Of a stretch of DNA of 11,832 bases, positions 6,512 to 11,832 are shown piece after piece; the first letter of the stretch is position 1, and every line of letters starts with the position of its first letter. Source of the DNA: Trueperaceae bacterium (GTDB taxonomy: Bacteria; Deinococcota; Deinococci; Deinococcales; Trueperaceae); assembly GCA_007130355.1 (NCBI GenBank), contig SLSQ01000247.1:1-11832 (forward strand), in the 5' to 3' direction. Made by a program: the position numbers and the translations under genes. The notes below the pieces were generated by a model. It was not told the DNA's origin and did not search any database. It saw only the letters and a list, made by a program, of their open reading frames with translations.

Positions 6512-7698
6512 CGGGAACGCTCCGGCGCCGCTCGGTCCCCGGAATCCCCGGGCCCGTCGAACAGGCCGAGCGCCACGTCGCGGTAGACGCCGGTCGCCGC
6601 CTCGAGGCTGTCGATCCGGACGCTCTCGCGGGTGGTGTGGGCCAGTTCCTCCTCGCCCGGACCGAAACCGAGCACCACCGCGCCGTGCGCGGCCAGGTAC
6701 GGCGCGTCGGTCGCGAACCACCAGGTGCCCTCGTCGAACGGCAGATCGTGCTGCGGCAGCACCCGCTCGAAGACGGACCGGCCGAAGCGGGTCCAGGCGT
6801 GGTCCTCGGGCGCCAGGTAGGCAGGGTTGATCCGCGGGAAGGTGCGGGAGACCGCCCCCGACTCGCTGACCGCGCGCTCCTCCGTCACGTGGAGCTCCGC
6901 CTCCGGATCGAGCGCCTGCAACCGCGCGAGCACCTCGTCCGGCGCGTCGGAGGGCAGGTTGCGGTAGTCGACCGTCACGACCGCCGAGCCGGGCACCACG
7001 TTCGCGCCGTCCTCGGGGAACGATCGGATCCGGGTGGGCGTAGCGCTCGAGCCGACCAGCGGCCCGCCGCTCGGCAGGTCGAGCCGTTCGAGGGCGCTCA
7101 GAAAGGCGGCCGCCCGGTAGAGCGCGTTGGCGCCGAGTTCCGCCTTGGCGGCGTGGGCGATCGTTCCGGGCAGGTGCACGTCGACCTCGAGCCGACCGCG
7201 GTGGCCGGTCTTGAAGGCGAGCTTGCTCGGTTCGCCCAGCACGATCACGTCCGGCGCGAGGGTCTCGGACAGCCAGCGCGCCCCGAGGCCGCCGACCTCC
7301 TCCTGCACGACCCCCGCCACGATCAGCGTGCCGTCGAACCCACGTTCGGCCGCCTGGGCGGCGGCCACGACCATGCACGCCAGGCTGCCCTTCATGTCGC
7401 TCGCGCCGCGCCCCCAGACGCGTTCGTCCGCCACCACCCCGGAGAGCGGCGCGTGCGGCCAGAGGGAGGGGTCGCCGCTCGGCACGGTGTCGATGTGGCC
7501 GTTGAGCATCACGGTCGGGCCGTCGCCGCGTTCGAACACGCCGATGGCGTTCCCGACCTCGTCGGTCCAGGCGCGGTCGAAGCCGTACCGATGGAAGGCG
7601 CTGAGCAGGACTTCGGCGGCGGGCGCTTCGGATCCGCTGGGGCTGGGAGCGCGGATGAGCGCGCGGGCCAGGTCGACGGTGGGCGAGATCGGGTCCAT
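6508..7698 (-). CDS. M20-family zinc metallohydrolase (ArgE/DapE/YgeY-like)
   Basis: This 396-residue cytosolic enzyme belongs to the M20 amidohydrolase/peptidase family, which removes acyl or peptide groups using a two-zinc centre. The family ligands are visible: H68 and D70 in GHIDTVP, bridging D101 in GRGASDMKG, general base E133 with E134 in QEEVGG, E156 in VLGEPSKL, and H354 in ELAHTTRE. The dimerisation lid lies at about 165-290, starting GHRGRLEVDVH and containing the conserved IAHAA (180-184). The GEPS...GHRGRLE sequence recalls YgeY-type members more than classic ArgE, but the substrate (N-acyl amino acid, carbamoyl compound or peptide) cannot be set. The ATG lies 6 nt after a TAGCAT box, with no ribosome-binding site, so a leaderless start is likely. 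It overlaps the downstream 151-aa gene by 4 nt and diverges from the zinc-finger gene. Confidence 0.9.
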   Translation of the reverse strand: MDPISPTVDLARALIRAPSPSGSEAPAAEVLLSAFHRYGFDRAWTDEVGNAIGVFERGDGPTVMLNGHIDTVPSGDPSLWPHAPLSGVVADERVWGRGASDMKGSLACMVVAAAQAAERGFDGTLIVAGVVQEEVGGLGARWLSETLAPDVIVLGEPSKLAFKTGHRGRLEVDVHLPGTIAHAAKAELGANALYRAAAFLSALERLDLPSGGPLVGSSATPTRIRSFPEDGANVVPGSAVVTVDYRNLPSDAPDEVLARLQALDPEAELHVTEERAVSESGAVSRTFPRINPAYLAPEDHAWTRFGRSVFERVLPQHDLPFDEGTWWFATDAPYLAAHGAVVLGFGPGEEELAHTTRESVRIDSLEAATGVYRDVALGLFDGPGDSGDRAAPERSR

Positions 7699-7704
7699 GC
7701 GGGC

Positions 7705-7710
7705 ATGCTA
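7705..7710 (-). promoter_or_regulatory. Putative -10 element (TAGCAT) for the M20 gene
   Basis: Read on the minus strand, TAGCAT is followed by 6 nt and then the ATG at 7698. No Shine-Dalgarno sequence and no convincing -35 is seen, consistent with leaderless transcription of the M20 operon. Confidence 0.5.
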
Positions 7711-7801
7711 ACCGACGGGTACGACGCCTCCCGACCGCCTCCGCACGTGCCGCGCCGCGCGCGTACGAGATCGCTCACGTCGCGTCGATGCCGCACGGTC
7801 G

Positions 7802-7807
7802 TACCCT
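7802..7807 (+). promoter_or_regulatory. Putative -10 element (TACCCT) for the zinc-finger gene
   Basis: TACCCT lies 6 nt before the GTG at 7814. It is the weakest match to TATAAT among the set, but it has the same spacing as the others. It forms a divergent promoter pair with the M20 box about 91 nt away. Confidence 0.4.
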
Positions 7808-7813
7808 GTCGCC

Positions 7814-8650
7814 GTGCGCGAGGAAGGCTGGACCTGCAGCGAGTGCGGACACGCCAACCCGGACGTACGGACCTGCGAACGGTGCGGCGTCGCCCGGCGC
7901 TGGGTCCGCGATCCGGCGCTCGACCTGCCGCCCCGGCCGGCGCTCGCCGCGCTGCCGTCGTTCTGGCTGTCGGGGCTGCACGGCGTCGCCGCGCTGGCGG
8001 GGGCGCTGCTGCTGCTGCGGCCCGAGACGGCGCCGTGGCTGGCGCTGCACCCGTACGTGCAGGGCGTCCAGACGGTCCTCTCGGCCGCCGCCTTCTGGAC
8101 GACGCTGCAGAAGGCGGCGACCGAACGGCTGTTCCACCGCGTCGCGCTCGAGGTGCCGGATCGGGTCCGGACCGGCGAGGAGCTGCCGGTGCTCGGCGAG
8201 GTGGTGGCGTACGGCCCGACCTCGGGGGTGCACGTCACGATCGAACTGGTCGAGAACACCTACCAGCGGACCGAACGCCGCGATCCGCGTCTGCCCGCCT
8301 TCGGCACGCGGCGCCGGAAGCCGCCGGTCACCACCCGCTCCGACCGGCTGGGCCGCCATCGGCTGCTGTCCGGCGGCCGCCTGCGCGGACGCCGGGCGGA
8401 ACGGTTCGAGGCCCGCTTCGAGGCGCCGTTCCCGAACGACGCGACCCGCGACGTGCAGGCCGACCTGCTCGCCTCGGCCTACGACGCGTTCGCCTGGCTG
8501 GTGCCGGGCCTCGGCGACGCGGCGGAGAACCTGCGCAACCACGGCGGCGTCTGGGCACGGCTGAAGGTGCGGGTCGGTCCGTTCACCCGCACCGTCGAGC
8601 GGCGCGTGATCGTCTGGGCCGGGGCGGGCGCCGGCTTCCGGATCGGCTGA
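7814..8650 (+). CDS. Zinc-finger protein with probable membrane anchor and beta-rich domain
   Basis: This 278-residue protein starts with a RanBP2/zinc-ribbon-like finger: W6, C8, C11, N15, C21 and C24 (W-x-C-x2-C-x3-N-x5-C-x2-C), which should bind one zinc. Residues 49-68 (SFWLSGLHGVAALAGALLLL) look like a transmembrane helix, and about 76-98 may be a second, weaker one. From about 108 to the end the chain is rich in beta-type sequence: ALEVPDRVRTGEELPVLGEV, VHVTIELVENTY and WARLKVRVGPFTRTVERRVIVW. This could be an arrestin-like or Ig-like sandwich, interrupted by a very basic loop (163-197). Short zinc ribbons before membrane segments occur in many bacterial proteins of unknown role. There is no enzymatic signature. 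The GTG start lies 6 nt after TACCCT and lacks a ribosome-binding site; a start further in would lose the finger. Function unknown. Confidence 0.75.
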   Translation: MREEGWTCSECGHANPDVRTCERCGVARRWVRDPALDLPPRPALAALPSFWLSGLHGVAALAGALLLLRPETAPWLALHPYVQGVQTVLSAAAFWTTLQKAATERLFHRVALEVPDRVRTGEELPVLGEVVAYGPTSGVHVTIELVENTYQRTERRDPRLPAFGTRRRKPPVTTRSDRLGRHRLLSGGRLRGRRAERFEARFEAPFPNDATRDVQADLLASAYDAFAWLVPGLGDAAENLRNHGGVWARLKVRVGPFTRTVERRVIVWAGAGAGFRIG

Positions 8651-8662
8651 CGGTCGGGGCGG

Positions 8663-8725
8663 GGCCGCCGGCCGGCGCTCGTGGGCGGCGGCGGCCGGTG
8701 CCCGATCGCGCGCGGGCCGGCACCG
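8663..8725. terminator. Two adjacent GC-rich hairpins between convergent genes
   Basis: Arms GGCCGCCG (8663-8670) and CGGCGGCC (8689-8696) form a perfect 8-bp stem with an 18-nt loop. CGGTGCC (8696-8702) and GGCACCG (8719-8725) form a second stem with a 16-nt loop. They occupy most of the 87-nt gap between the convergent zinc-finger and ATL genes, so termination in both directions is likely. No U-run follows. Confidence 0.4.
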
Positions 8726-8737
8726 TCCACCGTCGCC

Positions 8738-9073
8738 TCAGATCGGTTCCTCCGGCCGGAACCGGTGCGCCGCCAGGTCGATCCGTCCCCCTCGGAAGAC
8801 GATCCCCTCGCGCCGCAGGAGCGCCTCCTGGAGCTCGCCGGCGCCGACCTTGTAGGTGCTGATCCCGCCCTGGGCGTTCACGATCCGGTGCCACGGCAGG
8901 TCGGGTTCATCGTGCGCCGCGCGCCGGAGGGCCATGCCGACCTGACGCGCCGCGCCCGGCCGTCCGGCGTAGAGGGCCACGTCGCCGTACGTCGCGACCG
9001 AACCGGCCGGCACCGCCCGCACCACGCGCGCGACCTGCCGTACGAACGCTCCGGGTTCCTTCGCGCCATCCAC
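8738..9073 (-). CDS. atl: Alkyltransferase-like protein (ATL), O6-alkylguanine damage sensor
   Basis: ATL proteins bind O6-alkylguanine in DNA, flip it out, and hand the lesion to nucleotide-excision repair without removing the alkyl group. The 111-residue product equals the C-terminal DNA-binding domain of O6-alkylguanine-DNA alkyltransferase. It has a winged-helix start with VATYGDVA (Y29), AARQVGMALRR with the probable arginine finger R43, and the active-site block LPWHRIVNAQGGIS (59-72). The acceptor Cys of PCHR is Trp here (W61), the defining ATL change seen in the Thermus and E. coli proteins. The start is taken as GTG 9073, 7 nt after a minus-strand TAGCGT box; a longer frame to 9166 adds only an Arg run. 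It diverges from the CAP gene. Bacillus-type Ada proteins and catalytic MGMT are excluded by the Trp. Confidence 0.92.
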   Translation of the reverse strand: MDGAKEPGAFVRQVARVVRAVPAGSVATYGDVALYAGRPGAARQVGMALRRAAHDEPDLPWHRIVNAQGGISTYKVGAGELQEALLRREGIVFRGGRIDLAAHRFRPEEPI

Positions 9074-9080
9074 GCTCGCC

Positions 9081-9086
9081 ACGCTA
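9081..9086 (-). promoter_or_regulatory. Putative -10 element (TAGCGT) for ATL
   Basis: On the minus strand, TAGCGT is followed by 7 nt and the GTG at 9073. It decides the start, because the conserved domain begins about 10 residues later and no ribosome-binding site is present. Confidence 0.45.
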
Positions 9087-9113
9087 CCGCGTCGCCTGCG
9101 CCGTCGCCGACGG

Positions 9114-9119
9114 TATCGT
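9114..9119 (+). promoter_or_regulatory. Putative -10 element (TATCGT) for the CAP gene
   Basis: TATCGT precedes ATG 9127 by 7 nt and is itself preceded by ACGG. It is the same hexamer as the candidate box before miaB. No ribosome-binding site or clear -35 is visible. It forms a tight divergent pair with the ATL box 27 nt away. Confidence 0.5.
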
Positions 9120-9126
9120 GGGGCCG

Positions 9127-10296
9127 ATGCCCACGACCGCCGCCTCCACGCCCCGGCCACGCTCACGACGGCCGTACCGACCCGCCGTCGCCGGGACCCC
9201 GTGGGGCCGGGCCGCCGTGGTCGCCGCAGGACTGACCCTGCTCCTCTCCTCGGCGCTCGCGCAGAGCGGGCCGGCTCCCGCCGACCCTGCGCCGGAGGGG
9301 GACCCCGTCCTCGAACGGCGGCTGCTCGCCGAGACGAACGAGGCGCGCCGCGCGCACGGGCTCGATCCGCTCGTCCACGACCCGGGGTTGGCGCGGGCGG
9401 CCCGGGCGCACGCGGCCGAGAACGCGGTACGGGGGGTGCTCGATCACGGCTCGCCCGACCCGGACCGGGCGACGGTGGGGATGCGGGTCGCCGAGGCGGG
9501 GGTGGCGCTGGTCGAGGTGGGCGAGAACCTGGCCCGCATGCCGGGTCCGGAGGTCGCCGGCCCCGCGGTCGCCGGCTGGCTGGCGTCGCCCTCCCACCGC
9601 CGCAACCTCCTGAACGACGCCTTCAGCCACGTCGGCTTCGGCACCGCCGTCGGCGCGGACGGCACCTACGTGGCGCAGGTGTTCGGCGCGCGGCCGCTCG
9701 CCCGGGCCGAGGCGTTCGCCGACCGGACCACCGAGGCGACGGTCGCGTGGGCGATCGAGTTGGACGGGCCCCCCGGCGAGGAAACGATGACGTTCCTGGA
9801 CGAACGCCCGGCCGAAGCGGTGGTGCTCGGCCCCGACGGCCGGGCCGATCTTCATCTCGACGTGCCGGCAGGGACCGTGCCGCGTCTGGACCTGGGCGTG
9901 CGGGTCGACGACGTGACCTACCGCCGCAGCGACCGGATCGTGCTCGATCCGGACGGCTGGCGCCGGCCGGGCGCGATCGCGCCCGGCTCGTCCCGGTTCG
10001 CGGAGGCGCGGGCGACGCCGCGGACGCGCACGATCGTCCGCTTCGAGCTGCGCTACCTCGCGAACGGCGCCGCGCTCGTCCTCTACGCCGACGGGACCCA
10101 CCGCCCGGACGCCGAGATCGAGGACGGAACGGCGCGCCTCTCCGTCCCGGCCGACCAACTCCCGAGCGAACTGGGCGTCGCGATCCTCGACGGCCCCAGC
10201 CGAGCCCGAATGGTCGAACGGTTCACGGTGGTGCCGGGCGACCCGCCCTCCCTCCGTCCCGGTCGTCCCTCGATCGTGCTGGAGGACGCCCCGTGA
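9127..10296 (+). CDS. Exported CAP/SCP-domain (YkwD-like) protein with C-terminal extension
   Basis: This 389-residue secreted protein has a long Arg-rich N-region, a hydrophobic core at about 29-43 (AAVVAAGLTLLLSSA) and a probable cleavage ALA/QS (45/46). The CAP domain spans about 60-188: LLAETNEARRAHGLDPL (66-82), LDHGSPD (105-111), VGENLARMPG (131-140), WLASPSHRRNLLNDAFSHVG (151-170) and YVAQVFG (181-187). Cavity residues H107, E133 and H157 are present. Cysteines typical of eukaryotic CAP proteins are absent, as in bacterial YkwD/PF00188 members, whose biochemical role is mostly unknown. Residues about 190-389 are a beta-rich extension of unrecognised family, with two possible repeats of strand-turn units. 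ATG 9127 is chosen over an in-frame GTG at 9118 because a TATCGT box lies 7 nt upstream of it. The stop overlaps the next gene as GTGA. Confidence 0.85.
   Translation: MPTTAASTPRPRSRRPYRPAVAGTPWGRAAVVAAGLTLLLSSALAQSGPAPADPAPEGDPVLERRLLAETNEARRAHGLDPLVHDPGLARAARAHAAENAVRGVLDHGSPDPDRATVGMRVAEAGVALVEVGENLARMPGPEVAGPAVAGWLASPSHRRNLLNDAFSHVGFGTAVGADGTYVAQVFGARPLARAEAFADRTTEATVAWAIELDGPPGEETMTFLDERPAEAVVLGPDGRADLHLDVPAGTVPRLDLGVRVDDVTYRRSDRIVLDPDGWRRPGAIAPGSSRFAEARATPRTRTIVRFELRYLANGAALVLYADGTHRPDAEIEDGTARLSVPADQLPSELGVAILDGPSRARMVERFTVVPGDPPSLRPGRPSIVLEDAP
10281..10285 (+). promoter_or_regulatory. Ribosome-binding site for the 61-aa membrane protein
   Basis: GGAGG inside the last codons of the CAP gene lies 7 nt before GTG 10293. 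It supports real translation of the short overlapping gene. Confidence 0.65.
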
Positions 10297-10478
10297 CCTG
10301 GGGCTGGCTGGTCACGGTCGCCGCCTGGGTGTTCCTGGCGGGCGTGACCATGGCCGCCGCGACCGCCGTCCCAGCCGTCCAGCGGCGGTTCCCCCGGCTG
10401 CTTCCGCTCGGCTTCGGCGTGGCCGCCGCGAGCCCGCTCCTGGTGCTGCTCGCCTGGCTGCTCCCGCGCCTTGCCTGA
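10293..10478 (+). CDS. Small two-helix membrane protein coupled to the CAP gene
   Basis: This 61-residue protein has two hydrophobic segments, about 3-26 (starting WGWLVTVAAWVFLAGV) and 36-58 (starting LLPLGFGVAAASPLLV), joined by a positive turn QRRFPR (30-35). By the positive-inside rule the turn is cytoplasmic and both ends are outside. I do not recognise a family. The GTG start shares GTGA with the CAP-protein stop and has GGAGG 7 nt upstream, so it is very likely translated with it. It could anchor, help export or modulate the CAP protein, but nothing in the sequence shows this. Hydrophobic codons and the coupled start argue against a chance frame; a homologue search would settle it. Confidence 0.7.
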   Translation: MTWGWLVTVAAWVFLAGVTMAAATAVPAVQRRFPRLLPLGFGVAAASPLLVLLAWLLPRLA

Positions 10479-10506
10479 ACGCGGGGCGCGTCCCGTTCGC
10501 ACCTCT

Positions 10507-10520
10507 GGCGCGGCCGCGCC
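10507..10520. promoter_or_regulatory. 14-bp perfect palindrome at the miaB promoter
   Basis: GGCGCGGCCGCGCC is self-complementary and ends 9 nt before the candidate miaB -10 box, covering where a -35 would be. It may be an operator, or the remains of a terminator for the upstream gene, which ends 28 nt before it. Confidence 0.3.
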
Positions 10521-10529
10521 GCCGGTTGG

Positions 10530-10535
10530 TATCGT
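10530..10535 (+). promoter_or_regulatory. Putative extended -10 element (TTGGTATCGT) for miaB
   Basis: TATCGT is preceded by TGG, giving the TGN extension of an extended -10 promoter, which can work without a -35. Transcription would start near 10542 and leave a leader of about 70 nt with an AGGAGG ribosome-binding site. Confidence 0.45.
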
Positions 10536-10600
10536 TCCTCGCCCCGACCGTGCGCGCCGCGCGAACGACCCGCCCGGCCGCAGCGGCACCCACTCGAACC

Positions 10601-10606
10601 AGGAGG
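10601..10606 (+). promoter_or_regulatory. Ribosome-binding site fixing the miaB start
   Basis: AGGAGG lies 6 nt before GTG 10613, which begins the conserved N-terminus directly. Confidence 0.8.
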
Positions 10607-10612
10607 TCCTAC

Positions 10613-11832
<1,220 letters not shown>

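Noticed and set aside
6637..8862. 741-residue open frame on the plus strand
   Set aside because: It lies antisense to the M20 gene and then out of frame with the zinc-finger gene; composition is that of high-GC noise.
8738..9073. Catalytic O6-methylguanine-DNA methyltransferase
   Set aside because: The acceptor Cys of the PCHR motif is Trp, so it cannot accept the alkyl group.
9118..9126. Alternative CAP-protein start at GTG 9118
   Set aside because: It overlaps the candidate -10 box, and ATG 9127 has the same spacing rule as the other leaderless genes.
9074..9166. Longer ATL N-terminus
   Set aside because: It adds 31 residues with a run of eight Arg and crosses the CAP promoter; ATL proteins begin near the winged-helix domain.

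Overview
The window is about 72% GC by eye, gene-dense, and holds 13 protein genes in roughly six transcription units. No tRNA, rRNA, CRISPR array, insertion sequence or prophage gene is visible. The organism looks like a very high-GC bacterium with an outer membrane: one gene encodes an exported protein with beta-barrel-like features ending in Phe. Release factor 1 resembles the Thermus protein as I remember it, and several genes start only 6-7 nt after a TANNNT hexamer, a leaderless arrangement known from Deinococcus. My best guess is Deinococcota, possibly Trueperaceae-like, but this is inference; Actinobacteria also use leaderless starts.

Layout. (1) 25-1239 (+): exported Leu/Ile/Val-type substrate-binding protein, followed by an 18-bp perfect palindrome. 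(2) 1307-3553 (+): prfA, a Nudix hydrolase and an Mpg/AAG-type 3-methyladenine DNA glycosylase, each overlapping the next by 14 and 4 nt. (3) 3663-4616 (+): a two-module VOC ring-cleaving dioxygenase-like protein, then 4676-6025 (+) the putative outer-membrane protein. (4) 6056-7698 (-): an M20 metallohydrolase translationally coupled to an unrecognised 151-aa protein with an acidic tail. (5) 7814-8650 (+): a zinc-finger protein with a probable membrane anchor, divergent from the M20 gene; convergent with it is 8738-9073 (-), an alkyltransferase-like protein (ATL). (6) 9127-10478 (+): an exported CAP/SCP-domain protein coupled to a 61-residue two-helix membrane protein. Then 10613 to the window end (+): miaB, cut off in its TRAM domain.

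Functional themes are housekeeping translation (RF1, MiaB), alkylation-damage and nucleotide handling (Mpg, ATL, Nudix), and envelope or exported proteins (binding protein, barrel, CAP protein, small membrane protein, zinc-finger anchor).

I do not see a convincing new multi-gene system. The most useful observations are the recurrent '-10 box then start codon' architecture at five genes, the zinc-finger/membrane/beta protein, the CAP protein plus coupled microprotein, and the M20-coupled orphan. Many long open frames in this window are shadows caused by the high GC content and were left out. No gene-free stretch exceeds 300 bases; the longest is 134 nt (10479-10612).
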